Source: Sodiomyces alkalinus F11
Taxonomy: Eukaryota > Ascomycota > Sordariomycetes > Glomerellales > Plectosphaerellaceae
Length of the DNA stretch: 64,000 nucleotides
NCBI RefSeq assembly: GCF_003711515.1
Contig: NW_021167092.1
Coordinates: 797,073-861,072 of the forward strand
Direction of reading: 5' to 3'
The notes beneath the pieces are model-generated. The model did no database searches. It was given only the letters and a program-made list of their open reading frames with translations, and was not told the origin of the DNA. A program made the translations under genes and the position numbers. Shown here piece after piece: positions 13,120-22,579 of this stretch. How positions within the stretch are numbered: position 1 is the stretch's first letter; each line of letters starts with the position of its first letter.

Positions 13120-15900
13120 AATTAATTAGAGGCCTCGGCCTAAACTAAAAGCTCTGAACTTTTCTATCGTAAAAATATTACTTAGTGGAAAAACGCTCTC
13201 GTAAAAGGGATCTATATCCGCCCTATTTAACCGTTTAATTTAATCCTATTATAATCAGTTCCTCGCTTCTAATTAGCTTAATCGGATCTATATCCATCGT
13301 ATCTACCAGGCCCTTAGGGGCCTTTATCGTCGTTACGGCTTTAGCGCGCTTAATATATTTATATAATGGTTTTAACCACTTAATATAATTCTTTTAATAC
13401 GTTAAATTAAGCTACTATTATAGTCGTTTAAGCCCCTCCTCCGGTAATACCTTCGTTAATCCGTCTACGATTATATCCTTCGTGTTAACGTATATAACCT
13501 CAAACCGTCCTTACTATACTAACTAACGAGCCTACTAGTTATGAATATTAATGTGGCGTGGCCTTATTCGTAGGCGTTATACCTTCTTATTATTAATGTT
13601 AATATACTAATTATCGTAATATAGCTATACTTATTAGTAATCTAACCATAGCTTCAAATCCCTTAATATCGGACTAACGAACAATATCTTCTTAGCCGCC
13701 GCTATAAGAGTAAGTAGTTCTAACTCTATTAACGACGTTATAACTATCGGTTACTTACCCGCCTTCTAGTTAATAGTTCCGCCGAAGAGCTTTACCACGT
13801 ATCCTTATAAAGGCTTATAGTCTGGATTATACCTGAAGGACGCGTTGCTCGAGGTTAAGAACAGTCTATCCCCACTGAATTCTATGCAGTAACACCTTAT
13901 ATAGTATAAGAATAGCCGCACTTATTAGTCTCTCTTAAAGTAGTTAAAGGAGCGGTTAATATTCTATTAGGAAAGCTTCGTGTAGGCGAACACGATATCC
14001 CGTCATACTATACTAGCGGTATACAGGATTAAACCCATTATATCCTAATACTAGCGGACGTTTAGAATTAACACGCGGGCTCCGTCGCGTAGTATAAGTA
14101 TCCTCTATATCGGGGAGGTTCCCAACTGTATTAAATATACCTCTCCTAATCTTAGGCTTTATAGTAGACTAAAGGCCTTTTATACTATTAAGAACAGCCC
14201 TTAGAGCCTTTACGAAGTCCTTAATCATTAGTTTATATTCTATAATCTTATCGTAGTTCTTTATTAGATAGTTATTACTCTATTCCTGGGCGATAAGTCT
14301 AATAGCTTTTAACGCGTCTTCCACTCAATAGTCTACGCTTAATAGCTCTGAAACGCCTATATATTTATAGTATATTATGGCTATTTTCTAGCTTATAACC
14401 TACGCGTTTATATCCTTAGGTATAATCTTTATAGGCGACGTGTATCGTCGATATAGGCTTAGGACTTTCTTATAGAGGCTTATAGGGGTCAGTCCTGCTT
14501 ATATGTAGAGGAGAGTAACCTAGGCCCGCGGGTTATTTACGTTATTATCCTATAGCTACGCGAGGAGATTATGTAACGTGGTATAAATAGTCGCCGTAAT
14601 GTATAAACGTATATTAGTAAGCTCCTTTTACTACGTTTCGTAGTCTTCCTTTTCCTCGCGGTATACAGTGCGATCGTATAGGTAACGCGTGTGTTCTTTC
14701 GGAGAGGTCGCGTGATAGACGTAGGAACCTTAATTAGCGGTTGCTTTATTACGGTTATAGCCTTTTTACTTGCAGTCGTCTTCTTCTTCGTACCGACAGC
14801 CGCAATAGTACAGTGGATCGGCAAAAGTTTCGGTATAAACCCCATAACAGACTTACTTCACTATATTAACCTCTATCTTTAAATAGCTATAACTAAAGGA
14901 GACTAATAGCTATGGGCTTCTATATAGTCTTATTAGTCTTAGAAAAGGATAAAGATTAAAATGATATATATAATATATATAGTCTACTTATATATCTTAT
15001 AGTATTAAGGCATTTCTTCTTCGTATTATCTACGAGACAATAGAATCGTACTTTTAGACTTACTATTGTATTCGCGGAATATAAACTCTATAAAAACGGT
15101 TATAATAACTAAGTAAGTATATATATTATAGGTAGAGGCTCTATTAAATCTAAAAACACTTTTAGCTTCTTTATTCAAAACCGCGACTATAGTATTAGAA
15201 GAGCTTTAATATATACCCTATATATTCTAGTCAATGAAATACTCTGTAGTATTTCTACTATTATATAAGTAAACGAGTTATATACAAAACAATATATATA
15301 TCATTCTATAGCTTTGCTTCTATAGTATCTATAATATATAGCTACAACCTTTCTAAGCAGCAATTAATATCTTTAGAGGACTTAGAAGATAATAGTAGAA
15401 GTAGTGGTAGCGTGGTATTTTTAGCTTATACCGAAACTTTTGCTTACTCACTGTAATAGCGGTGGCGGTAACGGCGGCCGTGATAGTATCTTCGTCTAAA
15501 GGATTTAGTCGCGTTATCGCCCTCTACTATACTAGTAAAGGATATAGTAGCCTCCTTAGTAGCCTCGAGGTCGACGATAAAAGCTTTATATCTACCAATA
15601 TTAGACGGCGTAGGCTTAAGTAGTAGGTTAGCTTTAGCCTCCTCGTCGCTAATCTTTGCATTAATATTATTATCCTAGTCGTTAGCAAATTTACCGTGTA
15701 CTATACGCTGCTATAATACCTAATCACTGTAATTAATAACGGTAATAACCTTTTATTTGGCGTTAGATATATTAGAAGATATCTTTATTTATTTAACGGT
15801 TCATTAATTAATTAATAGATAGGTTATTTAAGAGTGCTTTAAACTTAATTACTTTTATAGTAGAATAGAGTAGTCTTATTAATATCTATTATTTCGGCGT
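13120..15900 (-). pseudogene. copia gag and pol-end remnant of B copy 3
   Basis: On the minus strand, the RNase H and RT ends lie at 13120-14085 and gag at 14100-15890. The gag part matches B copy 2 near 28720-29600, including a Lys/Arg-rich stretch. It is interrupted by the MITE at 14811-15453. Plus-strand frames seen here are antisense shadows. Confidence 0.65.
14811..15453. mobile_element. non-autonomous hAT-type MITE (643 bp)
   Basis: Terminal inverted repeats of about 28 bp start CAGTG at both ends, followed by five unlike bases and then a perfect 18-bp stretch (GCAAAAGTTTCGGTATAA at 14821-14838, complement at 15426-15443). A CAGTG-like start is typical of hAT elements. The flanks CAATAGTA (14803-14810) and TAATAGCG (15454-15461) fit an 8-bp target duplication of ancestral CAATAGCG with RIP-type changes. 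The interior has no coding frame. It sits in the gag of B copy 3. hAT membership is inferred from the ends only. Confidence 0.6.
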
Positions 15901-15919
15901 TATAAACCGATTTTATAAC

Positions 15920-16332
15920 TATTATCTATTAAATAGCACTTTATATAGAAATCCTTATAAAGCAGAAATGTCGTATATATATTACATTACATTATATCTA
16001 TATAATTCTCTTATACCCTTAATTTAGGTAGTAAAGACTCTATTATAGGTAGTATATTATTTAGATTCTATCTATTCTTTTCCGATATCCGCTCTTATTA
16101 TATCATAATACCTATAGTAATATAGGTAAAGTGTGTATATATTGATGATCTAGCTAACTATGGACAGTGTAGGCTGCAAGAGTAATACAAGTGACTACGT
16201 ATCACGTGACTATATAGCATGGTATGGATATGTGGTCTGTGCCACGTTGTGTGGTACTTTGCCAACAATACCTGAGGTTCGAAGCTCTTAGTCAGGCATG
16301 GTCTGCCAGGCATCGTCTGTGCCCATGCGATA
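15920..16332 (-). repeat. 5' LTR of B copy 3, half RIP-mutated
   Basis: The left part, 15920-16112, is strongly RIP-altered (tattatctattaaatagc... for ancestral TGTCGCACGTC...). The right part, 16265-16332, still has many CA/TG dinucleotides and ends GCCCATGCGATA. Between them lies a 152-bp insert. The two parts match the B LTR in continuous order. Confidence 0.65.
16113..16264. mobile_element. 152-bp insert in a B LTR, possible MITE
   Basis: The sequence is absent from the other B LTRs. It is flanked by ATAATACC (16105-16112) and ACAATACC (16265-16272), which differ by one RIP-type change and could be an 8-bp target duplication. The ends show a loose inverted similarity (TAGGTAAAGTG inside the left end, complement of ...ACTTTGCCA at the right end). 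The interior is hardly RIP-mutated. No coding capacity. Confidence 0.4.
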
Positions 16333-16455
16333 ATGTTACGGTGCCAGCAGTTCCCTAACGGTCCTGTACAGTCATAATTATACACAATTACCTCAATCAA
16401 ATCAATCTTTAATTTTGACCCTATTTTGACCGTTCCGGTTACGCTGTATCTGACA
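16333..16455 (+). repeat. family E-type LTR remnant upstream of SRP72
   Basis: The segment from TTACGGTGCCAGCAG to GTATCTGACA matches the last ~120 bp of the E LTRs (compare 5600-5716), but nearly all CA/TG dinucleotides are kept. It abuts the B LTR end at 16332. It ends 265 bp before the SRP72 start codon, so it may lie in or next to the promoter. Confidence 0.6.
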
Positions 16456-16720
16456 GGCTGTGGGCATCTGACAGTTCAACACAGGTTACACCCGTAGACG
16501 ACCATTCGTCAACCCCTATTTTATGTCAATTAACGTCTCTTCACTCTGACAACGACATATCGTCGGCAGGACAAACCGTGCATATCTTAAACCAGACCCA
16601 GGTACTTAGTACTTCGAAACTCCTTCTCCCGAGTTGGTCTCTTCTCTAATCAGCCTGCCTTAGCAGTGCCGAGTATATGAAACTTATACGTTGGGACTCT
16701 TACTCGCCCTCACTGACGCC
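16456..16720 (+). promoter_or_regulatory. presumed promoter and 5' leader of SRP72
   Basis: About 265 bp of non-repetitive, non-RIP sequence between the LTR remnant and the start codon. It has pyrimidine-rich stretches (ctccttctcccgag near 16619, tctcttctcta near 16637), common in fungal leaders. No clear TATA box was recognised. The start context is GACGCCATGCC, a good eukaryotic context. Confidence 0.4.
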
Positions 16721-18723
16721 ATGCCTGCGACCACCGACCCCTCTTCCACTCTGGCATCATTGCTGCATGCGTTTAACACCGACGACTACCAAGTTCTCGA
16801 AGCCGCCAACGCTGCGTTGAAATCCTCAAGCCCTGATCCAAAGGCTCTAGCTGCCAAAGTCGTTGCCCTACTCCGGCTAGACCGGTTCGATGACGCCTTA
16901 CGTGCTCTTGCGGAAGCAGGGAGTGACGCCGAGGAGGCCTGCACACTCCAAAGATGCTATGCGCTGTACAAGTCGGGAGACTTAGACGGAGCGTCCGCCC
17001 TTGCTCAATTGTCGCTTACAAGGGGGAGGGCCTATTTTCACATTGCCGCGCAAGCGGCTTACCGCGCCGAGAAGTTCCAAGATGCTTCGGCCCTTTACAC
17101 TGCGTTGGTGTCATCCGAGAATGGCGCGGCTTGGGAGGAGAGCGATTTAGCAATCAACTCACTGGCAGTAACCGCACAACAAAACTGGCAAGGCGCTGAT
17201 TCCCGCAATGACGAACACACCTCGACACCAGTAGCGCCACATTCTTTCGAACTGGCGTACAATATGGCCTGCTGCAACATTAGCTGTGGGGAATTTTTGA
17301 AGGCCTTGACATTGCTTAAGCTTGCCAGTCGCCTCTGTAGCACCTCGGATGATCTTTCCGAAGATGAGCGGCGAGCGGAGATGGTCCCGATTCTTGTCCA
17401 GGAGATGTATACCTACTCTAGATTGGGAAAGCAGGCTGAGGCCCAGAGTGCCCTTGACCAGTTATCATCATATGGGTACGCTCATTTGTCCCCTGCTGCT
17501 GTGTATCTTCCGGCTCACCACGACCTTTTAGATTTGAGGACGATGAGATCAAATTGATAATAGAAAACAACAGCTCCGCCTTGCAAGCACACGGTGGCAA
17601 TGCGTTTTCAACTCTACGCCAGGTTGAGCGGGCCTTGGGCCCATCCAAGAGCGTCCGATTATTTCAACACCAAGAGCATCGACTGGAACGCAACCGGTTC
17701 GCGCTTGCACTTCGTGCCCAGAAATACCCCGGGGTTGTGCACAGGACAAAATGTCTGCTGGAGACGTCCACTAGAGTTTCTTCCGACGTCTTTGTGTTAT
17801 CTACCGTCAACGCCGCTGCACGCTCTCTACAGGGTTCTGGGGTGATGTCACTTCGTGATATCCTCGCGGTCGCCATCACACGACCTAGTGACATAGGTGC
17901 CGCACTCACGGCGATACAATTGTACGCGGCCTCGAACCGCCCTGAAGCAGCTCTGCACACCTTGGAAGTTCTATTCACTGAGCTGGAAGAAAGAAACGCT
18001 TTGGAGATGCGGTTCTCTCCTGGTCTTGTTGCTCTGGCTGTAACACTTCACAGACTCCAGGGTCGCGTGAAATGCATGCGAGCAGACCTTGCCAAGGCTT
18101 CGTTATACTGGAATAAGCAGGGCAATGTTCCTAGGGGCTTGCTTCGAACCGCTGGAGCCGAACTTCTCAAATCCCCAGACGCTGCCGACCTGGCAACCGC
18201 CCAGGCTGATTTTCAGAAAGTCCATAGCCACACAGCCGAGGATCCTATCGCGACGACCGGCCTCATTGCCTCCTTCGCCACAAACAACCAGGCCAAAGCA
18301 GAAGGGCTGATCGGCGATCTTCCACCTGCGGCCGACCTCGCCCATAACGTCGACGTCCAGGGCTTGGTAAATGCTGGTTTGGTGCTGGCTCAGACCTCTC
18401 CGGTGGCTGCTTCTGGAAAACGCTCCACTGAAGTTGGCGGGAACCATAAAACTCGCCAAACAAGAAGGTTGAGGAATTCACACAAGAGCCACGAGGAAGG
18501 AAAGGTGTTGGACCCAGAGCGGTGGCTCCCGCTACGTGACCGGTCTTCATCCCGGTTGAAAGGTAAAAAAGCAAAGCGGAAGGCCAATGAGAACACCCAA
18601 GGAGGTATCGTCAGGGAGGAAGAGACACTCGAGTTGGCGGGAGGAGCCGGGTCTGTTAAAGTGGAAAAGGCGCAAGCTTCGTCGGGCTCATTCAATAGCA
18701 AGAAGAAGAAGGGCAAGAAATAG
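16721..18723 (+). CDS. SRP72: signal recognition particle subunit SRP72 (one intron)
   Basis: SRP72 is a protein of the cytosolic signal recognition particle, which binds SRP RNA together with SRP68 and takes ribosomes with signal peptides to the ER. Exons are 16721-17475 and 17532-18723, giving 648 residues, close to the usual size of the family. The N-terminal two thirds are Ala/Leu-rich helical repeats of TPR type (for example around residues 40-130, 165-230 and 290-400). The C-terminal part holds the SRP72 RNA-binding signature DPERWLPLRDRSS followed by a Lys-rich stretch, then TQGGIV and a Lys-rich end (KKKKGKK). Oddities: where the family usually has a Tyr-Arg-Pro-Lys-Gly run after the signature, this copy has SSSRLKGKK, and the stretch just before the signature is unusual (RRLRNSHKSHEEGK). 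The gene shows no RIP, unlike everything around it. I chose the ATG at 16721 for its context; an upstream in-frame TTG is not a likely start. Identity is firm; whether it is the only SRP72 in the genome cannot be told here. Confidence 0.93.
17476..17531 (+). other. spliceosomal intron of SRP72 (56 nt, phase 2)
   Basis: The upstream frame runs into a stop at 17555-17557 and the downstream frame has no ATG near its start, but a 56-nt intron joins them in frame. Donor GTACGC at 17476, branch-like GCTCAC near 17513, acceptor TTTTAG ending at 17531. The split codon is GG/A (Gly), and the joined text reads SSYG-FEDDEIKLIIENN, in keeping with the I-x-x-N-N region of fungal SRP72. An alternative donor, GTTATC at 17461, is also in phase but is a poorer match. 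Confidence 0.8.
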
Positions 18724-18836
18724 AGTTGCTATGTCACCTTGTGACCGACCGGTCTATTACAGGAGTTAGGACATCAGAATGATGTATATAACGTACCCAA
18801 TCCCTACGTTACCTCCCTTACCTAGATAGATAGGTA
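18724..18836 (+). other. 3' flank of SRP72
   Basis: This 113-bp stretch between the stop codon and the MITE is the only unique sequence available before the transposon. It should hold the start of the 3' UTR; no clear polyadenylation signal was seen. The RNA may end inside the MITE. Confidence 0.35.
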
Positions 18837-19673
18837 CGTCCCCACCCCGGCTTTTGGAACACCCCCCCTTTTGGAACACCAATTACACCAAAAAACTGCT
18901 TTTTCGACCCCTGCTATTGTATTTAATAAAATAGTAAATATTATACAAATAAAACCCTATATAGATAAAAAATCAAGTACTGATATTCTGTTTCTAGCTT
19001 TTATATAGGTCTAGTAAACCAGCTATAATATAGCTTAGAAGTTAGGACTTGATTATTTATGTATTTTAGTATGTGTTTTATTGGTAAGGTAGAATATAAC
19101 TAAGAATATTCATAATACATCAGTATTACTCGTAAAAATTGTAACTTAAAGATCAGAAAATAGCGTAAAATTCATAGATACTACTATAGAAACCTTATCA
19201 TAAACTATTTAGTATTCGAGAAGTTATTAAGTAATACATATAAGCCTATATAAAGCTTTAGTAGGGGAAGCCTACTTTTACTTATGTTAAAAGAACAAGA
19301 ATATATAATACTAGATATATTACAGAGATATATAGTATAGAATTCGAACTTAGTTCTAGTACTTATTTTATAGCTATATCTATATCTATTAAGTTATAAT
19401 TGATATATTTCTATTTAGTAAGGATTCCTTATATAGTGTATGTTAACACTAACAAGATTAAATCTCTAACTTCTAAGCTATAGTATAGCTCTTCTACTAA
19501 ACCTATATCAAAAGTATGAGCAGAATATTAGTACTGGGACCTTAGTATATCTAGGGTTTTATTCTTATAACTTTTATATTTTATTTAATAAAATAGCAGG
19601 GGTCTAAAAAGCAGCTTTTTGGTGTAAGTGGTGTTCTAAAAGGGGGGGTGTTCCAAAAGCCGGGGTGGGGACT
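18837..19673. mobile_element. 837-bp MITE with ~125-bp terminal inverted repeats
   Basis: The ends 18837-18962 and 19549-19673 are inverted copies at roughly 85% identity; the outermost bases read CGTCCCCACCCCGGC and, on the other strand, AGTCCCCACCCCGGC. TA dinucleotides flank both ends (18835-18836 and 19674-19675), which fits a TA target duplication of the Tc1/mariner (Fot1/pogo-like) type. There is no coding frame. The interior is AT-rich with RIP-like TpA excess. The superfamily is inferred from TSD and TIR only. Confidence 0.7.
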
Positions 19674-19734
19674 TACCTTACTTCCAAATCGCTTTATCCG
19701 AAGTTATCAGACAAATCAGGGTTATATTATGTTC

Positions 19735-19913
19735 TGTCGGAACACAAATAAAGTACCGAAAATTGTTTGTGTATTTATCTAGGTATACAAGGTTCGTGGT
19801 GCTTCCCGGGGATATATCTAACTATTAAGAAAAAGTAGGGGAAATAACTAAAGATATAGAGGATCGAGGTACTCTACAAGTCTAATATAATACAGCTTTA
19901 TTATACCTCGACA
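19735..19913 (+). repeat. possible solitary or truncated LTR
   Basis: A 179-bp stretch begins TGTCGGAACAC and ends ATACCTCGACA, so it has 5-bp inverted ends TGTCG/CGACA, as LTRs do. Its flanks (tgttc and atgtg) do not form a target duplication. It has no second copy in the window. This is a weak call. Confidence 0.3.
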
Positions 19914-20800
19914 ATGTGGCTAAGGGTATCTAACATACCCCCATAGAATAATAGGATTAATCCTAACTGATTTGCTTATTAAATTAAAGCTTAAAATCCA
20001 GGGTAAATAGGCCTAGATTGTAATTAACGGTATTAAAGCCGTTAAAGTCGAAAAGCAGTTAAAATAAACTAAGAGCATTGAAAATAGTGGGCTGAATAAT
20101 AGTCTATAGGAGTATATAGAAACTTAAAATAACGATCTAATTCATCGTTTTTCTTAATAGATTTATTTATTTATTTATCTTACTCCGCTATCCTATCTAA
20201 CTCATAAGAGCCTATTTTAGGCTATACCGTCTTTTTGAGGTGGTTATAGAGGGGAAAACCCGGGGGAACCCCGGAAAAATCTTTATACTCTTCCTTAGGT
20301 AGAGTAATACCGCTACGGAGCCCATATAGCCCCGGTTTATCTCTGCTACGTATCTAGATTATACCGCTAGGCTAATAGCTAATAGAAACGGTAGTAAGCT
20401 AGGGTTCGAGTTAGGCTAAGCTAATCGTTAGCGAGGGAGTGAGGGCTAAAGGGGGGCCGCGGCGCTCCTATTATACGGCGGCCACGGCCCCTTATACTTA
20501 GTCTCCCTATATCCCCGGGGGTTATTCCTATTATCCCTTCCACTTAATTAATGAAGATAATAGGCAAGGCAGGCTCTCCGACCTCCTTTAAGGGTAGGTG
20601 CCTACTATATCCGGTAATAGGTATATAAAGTAAGACTCTGCCTATAACTGTAGAACTAGTAGATAGTTAATAACTACTAAGGCTCTCCTTATTTTCCTCT
20701 TTCTTTTTTATAATGCTGTAAAGCTTATTATAGGTTTCCCGTATATTATATTCCCGCTTACGTTTCTAGAGGGTTACTATCTCGGCTTATAACTAACTAG
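19914..20800. other. unassigned RIP-altered spacer
   Basis: There is no open frame and no match to the other families seen. The first ~250 bp are only mildly RIP-altered; from about 20200 the TpA excess is strong. GC-rich tracts (gggggccgcggcg near 20455) and a C/G run near 20510 stand out. It is probably more decayed transposon. Confidence 0.4.
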
Positions 20801-21061
20801 TATAACCGCGGAGATCGGTTATTGGGATTAATCTGACTAATTAGGTCGGCCGCTCGTTTTCTGACTAATCAGGTTAGTCGGACCCTTTGGGTCCGAACCG
20901 GTTAATCAGGTTAAATGGATATACGTGACCGATCCGGAGTATATATAGACCGTTTTATCGGAGCTTCCTATATTCTAGATTTTATCTATCTATGCATCTA
21001 TCTATAGATTAATAACTATAATTAGTATTCTAACGATCTTATACAGGAACGTCTTTGCATA
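20801..21061 (+). repeat. 5' LTR of family D copy 1 (about 260 bp)
   Basis: It starts TATAACCGCGGAGATCGG (ancestral TG) and is closely similar to 50014-50275. Inside are a hairpin, CGGACCC-TTT-GGGTCCG at 20879-20895, and repeated CTGACTAATYAGG motifs. A pyrimidine/TCTA-rich stretch lies near 20985-21010. The 3' edge is where the two copies stop matching (near GCATA), so it may be off by several bases. Confidence 0.6.
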
Positions 21062-21408
21062 GGTATAATATAGTCCTCGGAGGCAGATTTCTTCGGTACT
21101 CTAGAAGCTATTAATCTAATCAGGGTAGCTAGAGTGCTCGAGAGTAGTTCCGGTCTGCTTAAACGAACTACAGTCGCCGTTAATGCGTTTAGACTATCTA
21201 GAACGTGCAGACCGTGCTTGTCGTGATGTCTATTATCTAATGGCTATACTAATTGGATAGATTGATTGAAGACTTTGAGACCGATATTATTACCTGTGGT
21301 TACGTCCCCGGGATATCCTTTCTAATTTAAATACTGCTTTGACCACAATACGATACGATATAGATTCGACCGACCAGAGACTCGGCCAGGGCATCGCGAG
21401 CCTGAAAA

Positions 21409-22170
21409 ATGCGAAGATATACGATATGGATTCGGCTAGGGGAATACAGAACCGCCTCGGTAAGGGCGTCGCGTGCCTACAAGCCGCGATACTGTTTTTG
21501 TTATTTGGATTTTATGCCTTCGTCTTCTGCTTCGCTCTCTCCCTCTCTCTCGCCCTATGACTTTAGTCTCCTCCGGAGTCTCTTCGTTAATAGCTTCGTT
21601 AATAGCTTTAGTAATAGCTTCGTTAATAGCTTCTGCTTTAGCTCGAAGAGAGTCCTACGCGTGTGGAATGCCCTGGTCGGTAATAAGCCAGTTCGTAATA
21701 AGCTAGTTCCTATTCCTCTATCTTCTTCTTTTCCTTCTTTTACTTCCCCTTCTTCTCCGCCGCCCTCTTTTACCTGTTCTCCTTCTACTCCTCCTCCTTA
21801 TACGACTACCGACCTAACGCCTCCGCCTACGCCGCCGCTAGCTACCGCGAGCTTAGCCCGTTCTAATACAGAGAAGAATAGTCCCTCGCGTGTGGATTAG
21901 TCTAATTAGGGTAATATGGACACCGAAAAGAAGAAGGAACGCACCGAAAAGATCCCCTCGCGCGTTATTCCTCCTACCCCTCCTCTTGTATCTTTTAGTC
22001 CTGTTTTAACCGTAGCCTTAACTCCTCTACCTCCTACTACTACTCCCGTGTCTGCCATAGCTCCGATATCTATTCCGACTCCTAATATAGTTCTAACCGA
22101 AGTCCTAAAGACTCTAAGGGAGTCCCTATCATCGTCTGCCCTTATTACTATTATCGTGACGGAGTCCTAA
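21409..22170 (+). pseudogene. gag-like N-terminal ORF of family D copy 1
   Basis: One frame is open for about 250 codons except for two TAG codons at 21898 and 21907, both explicable as former TGG or CAG. The protein is rich in Ser, Pro and Thr (runs such as PPPTPPLATASLARS and VALTPLPPTTTPVSAIAP), then ends in a helix-like stretch with LKTLRESL. It lies some 350 bp downstream of the D LTR, where a gag would be expected. No enzymatic motif is present. Gag identity is inferred from position and composition. Confidence 0.45.
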
Positions 22171-22174
22171 CCTC

Positions 22175-22443
22175 TAAAGTGCAAGGAACTAAGTGGCACT
22201 ATAGAGTAGTACTATATAGGATCGGAGATACGCTCGGATTGCCGAGTACTCGGCGATACTAAATTACCACGTCAGCGTTAAGGAAGAAAAGTCTTCCTAT
22301 TCCTCCTTAAGTTAAAGTCTCTATAATATACGACTATAAGGTTATAATAGTATTATCTGTTACGGTGTATCTTTTCCTTAGTATTATAGCCTATTTCTTA
22401 ATAAATTCTTTAACTTCTATACCTATAAGGTTACCGGGCCGAA
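22175..22443 (+). repeat. repeat F, copy 1
   Basis: This stretch and 47262-47490 are closely similar (for example ATACGCTCGGAT and the segment around TATTATCTGTTA). In both places it is next to D-type gag sequence, so it may be part of the D interior. It ends where the E element begins at 22449. Confidence 0.55.
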
Positions 22444-22448
22444 GATAC

Positions 22449-22578
22449 TATTAGATAAAGCGTAGTCGAAATCGTCACAAAATATATCAAGATTAATAAA
22501 GGCAATTATATATAATTATAACTGTGTATGGTCCGCTAGGAAATCGCTGCTACCGTATTTTATATAGTGTAGATTCTA
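22449..22578 (-). repeat. 3' LTR of E copy 1
   Basis: 130 bp; starts TATTAGATAAAGC and ends ...GTGTAGATTCTA on the plus strand. The pyrimidine-rich run after it (taagcgtccacccgg) is the complement of the likely polypurine tract. Confidence 0.8.
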
Positions 22579-22579
22579 T

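Larger units (their letters stand above)
11958..16332 (-). mobile_element. Ty1/copia family B copy 3, internally deleted, with later insertions
   Basis: Both LTRs are present in reverse orientation: the 3' LTR at 11958-13081 (split by a LINE fragment) and the 5' LTR at 15920-16332 (split by a short insert). The interior at 13082-15919 is only partly B: 13120-14085 is the RT/RNase H end of pol, and 14100-15919 is gag and leader with a MITE in it. The junction near 14090-14110 joins pol to gag and removes roughly 2.9 kb (protease, integrase, start of RT). Flanks (ataag before, atgtt after) do not form a target duplication. Confidence 0.7.

Noticed and set aside
14691..14882. Small plus-strand ORF that looks like a membrane protein
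   Set aside because: It is antisense to the Lys/Thr-rich gag of B copy 3; Lys-rich codons read as Phe/Leu/Val on the other strand.
16158..16400. 80-codon minus-strand ORF
   Set aside because: It runs across the small insert, the B LTR end and the E-type LTR remnant; no coding features, and an open frame is expected where RIP is absent.
17095..18716. Several overlapping ORFs on both strands across SRP72
   Set aside because: They are alternative frames of a GC-rich real gene; the SRP72 frame explains the region.
17554..18723. A separate gene starting at 17554 downstream of a first gene ending at 17557
   Set aside because: Both parts are SRP72, the apparent start is TTG, and a 56-nt phase-2 intron with good signals joins the frames; a frameshift or two genes is less likely.
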